From DATMNI01 sp035570275 (lineage in GTDB: Bacteria > Acidobacteriota > Terriglobia > Bryobacterales > Bryobacteraceae), in contig DATMNI010000093.1 of assembly GCA_035570275.1 (NCBI GenBank), positions 42,602-106,601 on the forward strand: a stretch of 64,000 nucleotides of DNA, written 5' to 3'. This document shows positions 16,973-27,400 of the stretch, in pieces. A program made the position numbers and the translations under genes. The notes beneath the pieces were generated by a model. That model had not been told where the DNA came from. It did not search any database and saw only the letters and a program-made list of their open reading frames with translations. How positions within the stretch are numbered: the first letter of the stretch is position 1; every line of letters starts with the position of its first letter.

Positions 16973-18574
16973 ATGAAACTCGGCTCCGGATTATTCGCCG
17001 CCGCGGCTCTTCTGGCCCTCGCCGCGCCGGTTGCGCTGGTCGCGGACACCGCCTGCGAAGCGCTCGCGGCCGCGGCCCTGCCCCACACCACCATGACCGC
17101 GCAATCCGTCAGCGCGGGCACATTCGCGCCGCCCTATGGCAGCCCGGCCGACCGGCTCCCCGCATTCTGCCGGGTGGCCGGCGTCATCAAGCCCTCCAGC
17201 GATTCCTACATCCGTTTTGAGGTCTGGCTGCCGGCGTCCGGGTGGAACGGCCGGTTCCTGGCGGCGGGGAACGGCGGCTTCGCCGGGTCCATCGACTATA
17301 ACTCGCTGGCCCGCAACCTGCGGCGCGGTTACGCGACAGCCGCCACCGACACCGGGCACGAAGGCGACGCGGTGGATGCGAGCTGGGCCTTCAAACACCC
17401 CGAGAAGATCGTGGATTTCGGCTACCGCGCGCTGCATCAGACCGTGGTGAACGCCAAGAGCCTGATCCAGGCGTTCTACACCCGGCCCGCGCAACACTCC
17501 TACTTCGACAGTTGTTCCGACGGCGGCCGCGAGGCGCTGATGGAAGCTCAGCGCTTCCCCGAGGATTTCGACGGCATTCTCGCCGGCGCTCCCGCCAACT
17601 ACTGGACACACATGTTGGCGAGTGGCCTCGATCTGGTCCAGGCGCTATACGGGCGCGACCCTGCCTCCTATATTTCCAGCATCAAGGTCCCCGCAATCAA
17701 TGCCGCCGTGCTGGCGGCCTGCGATGCACAGGACGGCGTCAAGGATGGGATCGTCAACGATCCGCCGCGGTGCCGGTTCGACCCCGCCGTACTGCTCTGT
17801 AAGGATGTGGAATCGCGCGATTGCCTGACGGCGCCCGAAGTCGCCTCTCTCAAGAGGCTGTATGCGGGGACCCGGCTTTTTCCCGGGGTCATGCCCGGAG
17901 GCGAGACCGGAGGGAACGGCTGGGGGACCTGGATCCTGGGAGCCGGGCCCGGCGGAAACTCCGGCACGCTATACCTGGAGAACTATTTCCGCTACATGGT
18001 GTTCGACGACCCCGCCTGGAACCCTCTGACGGCCAGCGCCGACGCCGCCGCCCACACCGCCGATGAGAGGACCGGGAAGAGTCTCAACGCTATCGACCCC
18101 GACCTGGGCCGTTTCCGCGCCCGTGGGGGCAAGCTCATCCTCTACCATGGCTGGAACGATCCGGGCATCTCACCGCTGAACACCATCAATTACTACAACA
18201 GCGTGGCGGCCGCCATGGGCGCGGCGGATACGGAGAGCTTCGTACGCCTCTACATGGCGCCGGGTGTGCAGCATTGCGGCGGCGGTCCGGGTCCCAACGC
18301 GTTTGGGCAGTTAGGTCTCACCACCGCCAAAGGCCCCGAGTACGGCATTTACGCCGCGCTCGAGCAATGGGTGGAAGCCGGGGCTGCCCCAGGCGAAGTG
18401 ATTGCCACCAAGTATGTCGCCGACACGACCACGCGCGGCGTAGTGATGACGCGTAAGCTGTGTCCTTATCCGCAAGTCGCCACTTATAAGGGGACGGGCG
18501 ATACCAACGATTACTCGACCTTCTCCTGCACTGCGCCGGGCCCCGGTAGCGCCGGCGGGCTGACCCACCACTAA
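16973..18574 (+). CDS. Tannase / feruloyl-esterase family hydrolase
   Basis: A 533-residue secreted alpha/beta hydrolase. The signal peptide is residues 1-24 (LFAAAALLALAAPVALVA). All elements of the tannase-family CS-D-HC signature are visible: C181-S182 in DSCSDGGREALMEAQRFPEDFDG, D396 in HGWNDPGISP and H434-C435 in GVQHCGGGPG; the two cysteines bridge the catalytic Ser and His in this family. It probably cleaves ester bonds of plant phenolics such as feruloyl or galloyl esters, outside the cytoplasm. One variation is Asp after the catalytic serine (CSDGG) where family members often have Thr. Expression signals are weak: no clear ribosome-binding site before ATG 16973. Confidence 0.88.
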   Translation: MKLGSGLFAAAALLALAAPVALVADTACEALAAAALPHTTMTAQSVSAGTFAPPYGSPADRLPAFCRVAGVIKPSSDSYIRFEVWLPASGWNGRFLAAGNGGFAGSIDYNSLARNLRRGYATAATDTGHEGDAVDASWAFKHPEKIVDFGYRALHQTVVNAKSLIQAFYTRPAQHSYFDSCSDGGREALMEAQRFPEDFDGILAGAPANYWTHMLASGLDLVQALYGRDPASYISSIKVPAINAAVLAACDAQDGVKDGIVNDPPRCRFDPAVLLCKDVESRDCLTAPEVASLKRLYAGTRLFPGVMPGGETGGNGWGTWILGAGPGGNSGTLYLENYFRYMVFDDPAWNPLTASADAAAHTADERTGKSLNAIDPDLGRFRARGGKLILYHGWNDPGISPLNTINYYNSVAAAMGAADTESFVRLYMAPGVQHCGGGPGPNAFGQLGLTTAKGPEYGIYAALEQWVEAGAAPGEVIATKYVADTTTRGVVMTRKLCPYPQVATYKGTGDTNDYSTFSCTAPGPGSAGGLTHH

Positions 18575-18639
18575 GTTGGGTTCTGGCGTGGGTTGTTCTC
18601 AGTTTGTGGCGCGGCGTGTCGTGTCGCTTGCGGCCAGGC

Positions 18640-21408
18640 TCACTCCTCGCGCAGCGCCGTCAGCGGGTCAAGACGGCTGGCCGAGCGAGCCGGCAGGTAA
18701 CAGGCCACCAGCGCGACTGCCAGCAGCACCGCGGCCGCCGCGGCCACGCTGACCGGATCGCTCGCGCTCACGCCATACAGCATTCGGGACAGCAACTGGC
18801 CCACCGCCAGCGCCGCCACCAAACCGGCCGCCACGCCTGCCAGCACCAGTGACATCCCCTGCTTCAGGATCAGGCGCAGCACGCTTTCCTGCGCCGCGCC
18901 CAACGCCATGCGCAAGCCGATCTCCCGCCTCCGCCGGTTTACCGAGTAGGCCATGATCCCGTACAATCCGATGCTGGCGAGGCCGAGCGCCAGTAGTCCG
19001 AATGCGCTGAGCAACGCCACGCCGATCTTGGCGCCGAACAAAGATTGATCGACGATCTTGCGCCCGGTCCGGACATCGTCGACGGAAATCCTCGGCCCCA
19101 CCGCGCGCACTTCGCGCTGGACAGGGAGCAGAATCTGGTTGGGGTCCCACTTACTTCGCACATACAACACCATGGCATCGGAGTAACTCTGTTTGAGAGG
19201 AACATAGACGCACAATTGAGGCGGTTCCCCGAGCGTGGTATAGTTCGCCGTCTTCACCACTCCAATCACCTGCCGCCGGACTTTTTCGCCAGGGAGCCGG
19301 ATGTGCTTTCCCAGGACCTCCTGGCCGGGCCAATAGTCGTGCGCCAGTTTCTGGTTCACGATGGCGACCCAGGTTCCGCCATCCTGATCCATTTCCGTAA
19401 AGTAGCGCCCTCGGTCCAGGGCGATACCCGCGGTCCGGAAGTAACCGGCGTCCACCGTGTCGACCACCGTGGCGATCGATTCCGCTTTCGACCGCAGATC
19501 GCGGCCCTCCACTTCCAGGCCGCTTTGCATCCATCCCCACAGCGGCAGCAGGGAAGCCCACGAGGCGGACTCCACACCGGGCAGGGCAGCCACGCGCTCG
19601 CGAACCTGCTGGTAGAACGCCATGGTTTGTGGCTTCCCGTATCCGGCCTGCCCTGGATTGGTCATGAGCACCGCCAGATGTTGGGTCTCGAAACCCGGGT
19701 CGATGCGGTAGGCCCGCTCGATGCTTCGCAAGAACAAGGCTGCGGTTACCAGGGTTACGAACGAAAACGCCACTTGCCCTACCAACAGAGCGTTGGCGAA
19801 TGTGATTCGGCGGCGGCTCCTTCCGGTGGTGCGAGCCTCCTCCTTCAAGGTCTCTGCTACGCCGGTGCGAGACGCGCGCAAGGCCGGAGCGGTGCCGAAG
19901 ACGAAGCCGGTCAATAGCGCGAGCAGCATCGCAAACACAAAGACCGGCGCATCCAGTTTCGGCGTGACGAGGTTGGCGGAGACCTCGGCCGGCAGGAACG
20001 ACCACAGCAGTTGTACGCCCGCAACGCCGATCGCGATTCCCAGCAGGCCGCTGAGAAGTCCCAGGAAAACACTCTCCGTAAGAAGCTGGCGCACCAGCCT
20101 TCCGCGGCTCGCTCCCATGGCCAGGCGAACCGAGATCTCGTGCCGCCGCGCCGCCGAGCGTGCCAGCAGGAGGTTGGCCACATTCGAGCACGCAATCAGC
20201 AGCACCAGACCCACTACCGCCATCAGCACGGCACTTCCGAAGAGAATCGGGTTACGTCCGGTGCTGGAATTGTCAATCCCGAAAATGGCGTCCGCGATCG
20301 GCCTCACGCTGGCGGTGCGGCCTTCGTTGGCCAGCGGCCAGGCACGCGCCAGCGCCGCCCCAATGGTGGCGAGATCGGCCTCCGCCTGTGCACGGCTTAT
20401 GCCGGGTTTAAGCCGTCCGACGCCCTGGAAGACCGCCTTGCTCCGATCGGTCAAGGCACTCTGCATCTCTGCCGGCAGCAACTGTTCCGCCATGGCCGCC
20501 GGTATCCAGAAGTCGGGGCCGAAGATGGCGTACACGCCGATGAATCGTGGCGGCGCCACGCCGATCACCGTGAAGAGCACGTTGTTGAGGCGCAGTGTCT
20601 TGCCCACGATGTCTTTGGCGCCGCCAAACCGCGCCTGCCAGGCGGCATAGTTCATTACCGTTACTGGATGGCCGCCGGGCGTTCCGTCCTCTTCCGGCGA
20701 GAAGAAGCGTCCGGCGGCAGGCTGGAGGCCCAACGTGGAGAAGTAGTTGCCCGTGACCAACTCGCCGAACATGCGCTGCGGCGCACCGCTCGAATCGTAC
20801 GTGACCACGCGCGGAGACGTATAACCGGCAAGCGAGTCGAAGACCGCGTTGCGGGCCGCATAGTCTTTGAGGTTGGCGTACGAGAGCGGCATGCTCACGC
20901 GGGATTTCGCGGTGGCTTTGGCATCAGCCGAGGCCACGGCTGCCAACCCGGAGGGGTCGTGAACCGGCAATGGATTCAAGATCAGGGTGTTGATGACGGT
21001 GAAGACGGTGGTGTTGGCGCCAACACCCAGCGCCAGCGTAACCACGACAAAGAGGGCGAACAGGGGACTCTTGCGCACGGTGCGGCAGGTGTAGCGGAGA
21101 TCTCTCCAGAGATCCCCCAGGAGGTTGGCCTTGGAGATGTCCCCGAGCGGCACGGCATCATGTCTTGTCATACGCCGGCTCTTTGGCAAACCCGCCTGCA
21201 GGGGATACATGTCTTCCAATTCGGATGCGGCGGTTCTATAGGCATCTTCTTCGGCGGCCCCGCTGCCAAGCAATTGCCGGTAGCGGTCTTCCAGGTGCTG
21301 GGCCAGTTCCTCCGTGAGATCCCGCTCCGCAGCCGCCTGCAGACGCAATGGGGCAATCCGTTCTCGAACGATCTTTGTGAAGTCAGGCATTTTCGTGAAA
21401 TCAGGCAT
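18640..21408 (-). CDS. ADOP-type ABC transporter permease (pair 2)
   Basis: A 922-residue orphan MacB/FtsX-type permease with two FtsX blocks. The prefix domain covers about residues 1-75 (LRLQAAAERDLTEELAQHLE), the first helix is FALFVVVTLALGVGANTTVF, then a periplasmic domain, VVGLVLLIACSNVANLLLAR, a second periplasmic domain and a final block ending LDPLTALREE. The N-terminus repeats MPDFTK: the first copy starts at 21408 and the second at 21390, from a small tandem duplication, so either ATG could serve. The gene overlaps the end of the upstream padR gene. Substrate unknown. Confidence 0.9.
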   Translation of the reverse strand: MPDFTKMPDFTKIVRERIAPLRLQAAAERDLTEELAQHLEDRYRQLLGSGAAEEDAYRTAASELEDMYPLQAGLPKSRRMTRHDAVPLGDISKANLLGDLWRDLRYTCRTVRKSPLFALFVVVTLALGVGANTTVFTVINTLILNPLPVHDPSGLAAVASADAKATAKSRVSMPLSYANLKDYAARNAVFDSLAGYTSPRVVTYDSSGAPQRMFGELVTGNYFSTLGLQPAAGRFFSPEEDGTPGGHPVTVMNYAAWQARFGGAKDIVGKTLRLNNVLFTVIGVAPPRFIGVYAIFGPDFWIPAAMAEQLLPAEMQSALTDRSKAVFQGVGRLKPGISRAQAEADLATIGAALARAWPLANEGRTASVRPIADAIFGIDNSSTGRNPILFGSAVLMAVVGLVLLIACSNVANLLLARSAARRHEISVRLAMGASRGRLVRQLLTESVFLGLLSGLLGIAIGVAGVQLLWSFLPAEVSANLVTPKLDAPVFVFAMLLALLTGFVFGTAPALRASRTGVAETLKEEARTTGRSRRRITFANALLVGQVAFSFVTLVTAALFLRSIERAYRIDPGFETQHLAVLMTNPGQAGYGKPQTMAFYQQVRERVAALPGVESASWASLLPLWGWMQSGLEVEGRDLRSKAESIATVVDTVDAGYFRTAGIALDRGRYFTEMDQDGGTWVAIVNQKLAHDYWPGQEVLGKHIRLPGEKVRRQVIGVVKTANYTTLGEPPQLCVYVPLKQSYSDAMVLYVRSKWDPNQILLPVQREVRAVGPRISVDDVRTGRKIVDQSLFGAKIGVALLSAFGLLALGLASIGLYGIMAYSVNRRRREIGLRMALGAAQESVLRLILKQGMSLVLAGVAAGLVAALAVGQLLSRMLYGVSASDPVSVAAAAAVLLAVALVACYLPARSASRLDPLTALREE

Positions 21409-21745
21409 TTTCAATCCCCGTGACCCGGCCGATGGCGGCGACGAAATCCTGCCAGCTCTTGCGCTGGGACCGAAGCACCTTCCGCCCGGCGCCGGTCAGA
21501 GTGTAGTAGCGCCGCCTGCGTTGCCCGGCCTTCTCCACCCAGAGCCCTGCCACCCAGCCCCGTTCCTCCAACCGGTAAAGCAGCGGATAGAGCGAGGTCA
21601 CGTGGAACGTCAAAGCTCCGCCCGACCGTAGCTCAATCAGCTTGGAGATGTCGTAGCCGTGGCGAGGTTCGGCCTCCAGCAGTGACAAAACCAGGAGTTC
21701 CGCGCTGCCTTTTTTCCATTCATGATCCGGGCCGGTCGCATCCAT
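21401..21745 (-). CDS. PadR-family transcriptional regulator (pair 2)
   Basis: A 114-residue PadR regulator: ELLVLSLLEAEPRHGYDISK, LTFHVTSLYPLLYRLEERGW and RRRYYTLTGAGRKVL are the winged-helix elements. The start at 21745 is chosen because GGGAG lies eight bases upstream of that ATG; an ATG at 21760, five codons earlier, has no such site and touches the dyad at 21760-21778. It overlaps and presumably regulates the downstream permease, and probably itself. Confidence 0.85.
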   Translation of the reverse strand: MDATGPDHEWKKGSAELLVLSLLEAEPRHGYDISKLIELRSGGALTFHVTSLYPLLYRLEERGWVAGLWVEKAGQRRRRYYTLTGAGRKVLRSQRKSWQDFVAAIGRVTGIENA

Positions 21746-21759
21746 ATGTGTGGCTCCCA

Positions 21760-21778
21760 TATATGAGTCTTACATATA
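21760..21778 (-). promoter_or_regulatory. Candidate PadR operator
   Basis: A perfect inverted repeat reading TATATGTAAGACTCATATA on the minus strand: six-base arms TATATG and CATATA around a seven-base centre. It lies 15 bases upstream of the preferred padR start. PadR proteins typically bind ATGT/ACAT-like dyads of this kind, so autoregulation is likely but unproven. Confidence 0.55.
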
Positions 21779-21862
21779 ATACGCGGCGGCGGCGGTTTTG
21801 TTCCGCCGGTTCGCGGCTGTTTTCTCAACCGTGTCTAAAATGGCGTCTACAATGGCATCAAC

Positions 21863-22663
21863 ATGTACGAAATCGCGCCTGACGTTGCCGTCGTCCCGAT
21901 GCTCATTGCCAACGCCTATCTTGCCGGCAACGCCCGTTCGTGGGTTTTGGTGGACTCCGGAGTTCCGGGAAGCCATCGCCCCATCCGGCGCGCGGCGGCG
22001 AAGCGGTTTGGCCCTGGCGCCAGGCCGAAGGCAATCGTCCTCACGCACGGCCATTTCGATCATGCTGGGTCCGCGGGTGTGCTGGCGGATGGGTGGGGCG
22101 TGCCGGTCTATGTTCATCTTCTGGAGTTCCCCTTTCTGACCGGGCGCTCCCACTATCCGCCGCTCGATGGGACGCCGCCCGGTTTCTTCTCCGGCCTCAG
22201 CCGGTTCTTTCCGTCGAGCACGGTCAATCTCGGCCATCGCCTGTTGGAATTGGACTTGGCCCGCCCTCCTGCCGGACTGGAAGCCTGGGAATGCCACCAC
22301 ACACCGGGCCACACCATGGGTCACGTGTCGTTCTTCCGGCGTGAAGACGCCGTGCTGCTGGCGGGCGACGCGGTGACCACCATGAACCTGGATAGTTTCT
22401 TCGGCACCGTCCTGAAGCGCCCCGAGCTATGCCGTCCTCCGGTCCCCGCCACCATGGACTGGGTGCGCGCGCGGCGTTCGGTGGAACTGCTGGCGGCGTT
22501 GCGGCCGCGCGTGGTCGGAGCCGGGCATGGCAGGCCCATTGAGAATGCCGCCGAGGAACTGCGCCGATTGGCCGATCGGTTTCCGTTACCGGTACGGGGC
22601 CGCTACGTGCGCGATCCGGTGCGCGCCGACGAAACAGGAGTCACGTACGTGCCGCCGAAGTAA
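21863..22663 (+). CDS. Metallo-beta-lactamase-fold hydrolase
   Basis: A 266-residue MBL-fold enzyme. The dinuclear metal motif THGHFDHAG gives H62, H64, D66 and H67; the later ligands are in HHTPGHTMGHVSF, LLAGDAVTT and GAGHGRPI. The N-terminus (VAVVPMLIANAYLAGNARSWVLVDSG) is the usual glyoxalase-II-like start. The substrate is not evident; the closest general type is a stand-alone hydrolase. No clear ribosome-binding site precedes ATG 21863. It is convergent with the SDR gene across a hairpin. Confidence 0.85.
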   Translation: MYEIAPDVAVVPMLIANAYLAGNARSWVLVDSGVPGSHRPIRRAAAKRFGPGARPKAIVLTHGHFDHAGSAGVLADGWGVPVYVHLLEFPFLTGRSHYPPLDGTPPGFFSGLSRFFPSSTVNLGHRLLELDLARPPAGLEAWECHHTPGHTMGHVSFFRREDAVLLAGDAVTTMNLDSFFGTVLKRPELCRPPVPATMDWVRARRSVELLAALRPRVVGAGHGRPIENAAEELRRLADRFPLPVRGRYVRDPVRADETGVTYVPPK

Positions 22664-22765
22664 AGCTATCAGCTATCAGCTATCAGCAGTCAGCTAAACC
22701 AGCGTAGCGCGCACCCGGAAGCGTTGCCTTTAGCTGATAGCTGAAAGCTGATCGCTGATAGCTTT
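22662..22765. terminator. Long hairpin between convergent genes (AGCTATC-type repeat)
   Basis: AAAGCTATCAGC at 22662-22673 pairs perfectly with GCTGATAGCTTT at 22754-22765; inside are three AGCTATC/AGCAGTC tandem units on the left and AGCTGATAGCTGAAAGCTGATC on the right in shorter pieces. It begins inside the stop codon of the MBL gene and ends just before the SDR stop, so it could terminate transcription from both sides. The runs of A and T at the stem base support this. Confidence 0.55.
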
Positions 22766-22770
22766 CTGCC

Positions 22771-23556
22771 TCAGATCTTCGGAAACCGGCTGACCGGGAA
22801 CGTGTCCAGCGGCACCGACCGCTGTTGCACCAGGACGCCGCCATCCACCACCAGGCAGGCGCCGGTGATGTAGCGGGCGTCTTCGGTGGCCAGGAAGACC
22901 GTCGGGCCGGCGAGATCCTCGGGCGTGCCCAGGCGGCCCATCGGCACCACCTGCCCGCGTTCGCGGGCGGTGGCGTCATCGATGTCGTAGGTCCGAATCA
23001 GTCCCGGAACGATGGCGTTGACCCGCACGCCATACGGCGCCAGATCCAGGGCCATAGCACGGGTCATGGCTTCGATCCCGCCTTTGGACGCGTCATAGGC
23101 CACGTTGCCGCGGTGCGCCCGGGTGGCCCCGCCGCTCGACATGTTGATGATCACGCCGCTGCCTTTACGCACCATGATGTGCGCGGCGCGGTGCGCGCAC
23201 AGGTACGCGCCCTTCAGGTTCACATCCAGCACGTGGTCCCACCAAGCTTCGTCGCCCTCCAGAAAATGGCGCGCGGCGTGGATGTCGCCGGCGTTATTGA
23301 CCAGCACATCCACCGTGCCGAAGGCCGCCATGGCGGCATCGAACAGTTCGTCTACCTGGGACTTGCTGGAAACGTCGGCGGCGATGGCGATCGCCTGTCC
23401 GGCGGGCAAGGCACTGGCTACCTCGCGGGCGCGGGGTTCACTCAGATCGTTCACCACTACCCGGGCGCCTTCGGCAGCGAAGCGCTCGGCCACCGCCCGC
23501 CCGATGCCGTGGCCGGCGCCGGTTACAATCGCTACTTGATTGGAAAATCGGTTCAT
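22771..23556 (-). CDS. Short-chain dehydrogenase/reductase (SDR)
   Basis: A 261-residue classical SDR. The cofactor loop is TGAGHGIG (residues 12-19), then NNAG at 87-90, and the catalytic set S140/S141, Y154 and K158 (YDASK). The acidic residue in VVVNDLSE favours NAD(H) over NADP(H). The C-terminal VVDGGVLVQ is typical. The substrate is unknown; many relatives oxidise secondary alcohols or 3-oxoacyl groups. It is divergent from the PhyH-type oxygenase gene with only 30 bp between the starts, so the two probably share a control region. Confidence 0.88.
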   Translation of the reverse strand: MNRFSNQVAIVTGAGHGIGRAVAERFAAEGARVVVNDLSEPRAREVASALPAGQAIAIAADVSSKSQVDELFDAAMAAFGTVDVLVNNAGDIHAARHFLEGDEAWWDHVLDVNLKGAYLCAHRAAHIMVRKGSGVIINMSSGGATRAHRGNVAYDASKGGIEAMTRAMALDLAPYGVRVNAIVPGLIRTYDIDDATARERGQVVPMGRLGTPEDLAGPTVFLATEDARYITGACLVVDGGVLVQQRSVPLDTFPVSRFPKI

Positions 23557-23586
23557 GGAGGCAGGATAATAGGTTGGAGGCCCAGA

Positions 23587-24369
23587 ATGTTGAGCCCGAG
23601 CCTGTTGACAGACGCCCGGCGGCAGCAATTAGATGAACTCGGATACGTGGAGTTTCCGGGGTTGATGAGCCCTGACCTGCTGAACGCGCTGCGCGACCGC
23701 GTGGAAGACCTTTTCACCGCGGAAGGCGCCCACTCCGGTTCCGAATTCAAGCAGGAACCCGGCGCGTGGCGTCTGGCGAACCTGGTGAACAAGGGCCGCA
23801 TCTTCGAAGATGCCATCGTCACGCCAATCATCCTGGAAGCCATGGCTCACGTGCTCGGGCCGAAATTCAAGTTGAGCAGCGTGAACGTGCGCTCCACCAG
23901 TCCGCACACCGAAGCCGATCAACCCTTGCACTGCGACGGTGGGGCGCTGCCCGACGCCCGCGGCTACGCGGTGTGCAACTCGGTCTGGATGCTGGACGAT
24001 TTTACGCCTGAGAACGGCGCCACCCGCATGATTCCCGGTTCGCATCTCTGGCGCCGGTTACCACCGCCCGAAATGTACCAGGCGCATCCGCAGCAGCAAT
24101 TGGTCACGGGAAAGGCCGGCACCGTGGTGGTAATGAACGCCCACATGTGGCACGGCGGAACCGCCAACCATACGGGGGCGCCGCGCCGGGCCATGCACGT
24201 TTACTACACGCGCTTTGACAAGCCGCAGCAGCAGTATCAGAAGCGCTGGCTCAGCCCTGAGGTGCAGTCCCGCGTCAGCCCGGACGTGCGCTGTATTCTG
24301 GCCTTGGATGACCCGCTGAACGACGAACTGAGCGCCACCGGCAGCGGCATAAGCGGCTTCATGAAGTGA
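23587..24369 (+). CDS. Phytanoyl-CoA dioxygenase (PhyH) family oxygenase
   Basis: A 260-residue Fe(II)/2-oxoglutarate-dependent oxygenase. The iron-binding HxD is H115 and D117 in PLHCDGGAL, the distal histidine is probably H189 in HMWHGGTANH, and an arginine follows in GAPRRAMHVYYTRF. MLDDFTPENGATRMIPGSHLW is a strong family signature. The start MLSPSLLTDARRQQ at 23587 is chosen from the family N-terminus; the frame is open much further upstream, but that part is antisense to the SDR gene. The substrate is unknown. The gene ends about 95 bp before the TonB receptor gene. Confidence 0.85.
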   Translation: MLSPSLLTDARRQQLDELGYVEFPGLMSPDLLNALRDRVEDLFTAEGAHSGSEFKQEPGAWRLANLVNKGRIFEDAIVTPIILEAMAHVLGPKFKLSSVNVRSTSPHTEADQPLHCDGGALPDARGYAVCNSVWMLDDFTPENGATRMIPGSHLWRRLPPPEMYQAHPQQQLVTGKAGTVVVMNAHMWHGGTANHTGAPRRAMHVYYTRFDKPQQQYQKRWLSPEVQSRVSPDVRCILALDDPLNDELSATGSGISGFMK

Positions 24370-24408
24370 CAGGCCGGGCAAGCCAGAACCAAATTATTCG
24401 GGCTATTT

Positions 24409-24438
24409 AAGACAAGATGGTTCCGCTTGGGGTATACT
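24409..24438 (+). promoter_or_regulatory. Candidate sigma70 promoter of the TonB-receptor gene
   Basis: A good -10 box TATACT at 24433-24438 with a weak -35 (AAGACA, 24409-24414) 18 bases upstream. It lies 27 bases before the ATG at 24465. Supported only by sequence match. Confidence 0.35.
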
Positions 24439-24464
24439 GAACACATCATTACAAAAGGGGTCAC

Positions 24465-27400
24465 ATGCGGCCAAAAAGTCTATTCATTGCCTTAGTCGGC
24501 GTTCTGGTTATTTTCTCCGGCCTGTGTATGGCACAGGTTACGGCCCGTTTGACGGGGTCGGTTGTGGATCCTACAGGCCTGGCGGTGCCATCCGCCGCCG
24601 TTGATATCTATCTGCCCGGCGGCGCCCGGCCAATCATTAGCACCGTGGCTACTGCCGAAGGGCTATTCACCTTCACCGGAGTCGCGGCCGGCACCTACGA
24701 CGTGGTTGTCACCCAGCAAGGCTTCCGGAAAAACACGGAGCGCGGCGTGGTGCTTTCGGCTGGGCAGGAGACTTCCCTGGCCGCCATCCGTCTGGAAGTG
24801 GGCAGCGTGACCGAAACCGTTGAGGTCAACGGAACCGCGCAGACGGTGCAGACGACGAACGCCGAGATCTCCTCCAGCGTGACGCGCAGCCAGGTTCGGG
24901 ATCTGCCGATTCTCAACCGCAGCCCCCAGGGATTCGTCACCACCCAGGCGGGCGTGTCTCTAGGCCGCGGCGGCGATAGCGTGATCAACGGCCAGCGCAC
25001 TTCATTTACCAACGTCACCCTGGACGGCATCAACATACAGGACAATTTCATCCGCACCAACGCCGTGGATTTCTCGCCTAACCTCCTGCTGCTGGACCAG
25101 GTGGCGGAGTTCACCATCTCCACTTCCAACACCAATCCCTCGGCCGGAACCGGCGCCTCGCAGGTGATCTTTGTCACACCCTCCGGGTCGAATACGCTGC
25201 ATGGCAGCGCCTTCTGGTCCAACCGCAACAGCGCCGTGGCGGCCAATACGTGGTTCAACAACCAGGCCGGGGTAAAGAAGCCCTTCCTCAACCAAAACCA
25301 GCTTGGCGGCTCCCTGGGCGGCCGCATCATTAAGGACAAGCTATTCTTCTATGGGAACTATGAAGCCTTCCGCCTGAAGCAGCAAGCGGGGCAGCAGCGC
25401 ACCATTCTTACCTCCGACGCGGCACAGGGAGTTTTCACCTATATCGGCGCCGGCGGAGCGGTTCAGAAGGTGAATATCCTGCAGGCTGCCGGTCAGAAGA
25501 TCGACCCCACCATCGCCGCGTTGATCGCCAAGATCCCTGGCCCTTCGGCAATCAACAATACCAACAGCGGCGACAGCACGGCGTCGCTGCTGCGTAACAC
25601 CGGTGGCTTCCTGTTCAACCAGCGCAGCAACCGTACCCGTAATAACGTGACCGGCAAGGTGGACTACGTCATGTCGTCCAAGAGCACGATTACGGGTACC
25701 TATGCGTGGAACAGCGACCTGCTGGACCGGCCGGATGTGCAAACCGTGGGGTACCAGGTGGTGCCCGTGGTGAACAACAATGACAAGGTGAAATTCCTGT
25801 CCGCGCGCTGGCGCTACAACCCCACGCCCTCTCTCACCAACGAGGTGCTCTTCGGTTTCAATCTGGCGCCGGCGCTCTTCCTCAGCAGCGAGAACTTCGG
25901 GAATGCAATCATCGGCAATACGGCAGCGGCCTCAACTTCTTTGGCGTTTAGCACGCCAGTCGCCACCTTCCGCTCGCAGGGACGGTTCACCAACACCTAT
26001 AACTTCGCGGACAACGCTGGCTGGGTTCACGGCGCTCACAACGTTCAGTTCGGCTTCCAGATGCAAAAGGCCTACACTGAACCTTACAACGACGCCGGCA
26101 TCACGCCGAGTTACAACATAGGCATCAGTTCGGCCAACACCTTCGGCCTGACCAACGCCCAACTTCCAGGCGCCAATTCCACCGACCTCACCGCCGCCAA
26201 CAGTTTGCTGGCCACCCTGGCGGGCTTTGTTTCCGGCTACACCCAGACCTACAACGTGCAGAACCGGACTTCCGGTTTCGTCCCGAATTTTACGCAGGAC
26301 CGGCACTGGAAGGTTGACGACTACTCGTTCTACATGCAGGATAACTGGAAGCTGCATCGCCGGCTGACGGTGAACCTGGGAGTGCGGTACGAATACTACT
26401 CTCCAGTTCAGGAACAGAATGGTCTGGTGCTGCTGCCGCAGTTGGGCAGTAGCGACGCCATCTCGACACTGCGCTCCAACGCCACCCTGGACTTTGCCTC
26501 CGGCTCGTCGGGATCGCCGCTCTATCATCCCGACCGCAACAACTTCGCGCCCAACGTCGGCCTTGCATGGGATGTGTTCGGCGATGGAAAGACGGCTGTG
26601 CGCGCCGGCTACAGCATCAACTTTGTGAACGACGAGTACCTGGCAGCCGTCACCGGCAATGCCAATACCAACGCCGGGCTTTCGCAAACGTTGACCAATC
26701 CCACTGCCTTGGCGAGCCTGATCAGCGCCGGTTTGCCGGCCATTACCACCCCGGCGTTTAAGGTGCCGCGAACCTTCCAGGATAATTACAACTTGAATCC
26801 CCAGGCGAACTTCGGCATGGCCGACCCCAACTTGCGCGCGCCCTACGTGCAGCAGTGGAACATCGGCATCCAGCGTGAGGTGAAGGGCTTCATTCTGGAG
26901 GGCCGGTACATCGGCAACCACGCCACCAAACTGCTCCGCGCCATCGATTACAACCAGATCAACATCAACGCCGGCGGCTTCCTGGGCGACTTCCTGCGGG
27001 CGCAACAGAACGGCAGCCTGGCGCTGGGCGCTACCGGCGTCTTCAATCCGGCCTTCGACCCCACCATCGCCGGCAGCCAGCAGCTTACCGTTTTCCCGCT
27101 GCTGCCGGGTGGCGGCACTCTGACCAATGCCACTAACCGCACTTTCATCCAGCAGGGCGCCGTGGCGGATATGGCCTTCAACTACCAATCCACCAAGGCC
27201 AACGGGCCGATTAACTTCATGCCCAACCCGAACGCCGCCAGCCTGCGCCTGATGACCAATTACAGTAACTCCACTTACAACGGCCTGCAGCTCGAATTCC
27301 GCACCCGCGAGCACAAGGGACTTACTTTCCAGGGCAACTACACTTACTCAAAGGTGCTGACCGACGCCGTCAGCGGCTCCGATAACAACAACCAGGGGCG

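Noticed and set aside
22825..23586. An N-terminal extension of the PhyH oxygenase to 514 residues
   Set aside because: The extension is antisense to the SDR gene and does not resemble the family; ATG 23587 gives the normal length.
25932..27314. A 460-codon minus-strand frame inside the TonB receptor gene
   Set aside because: Antisense shadow; Gly/Val/Gln-rich with no domain.
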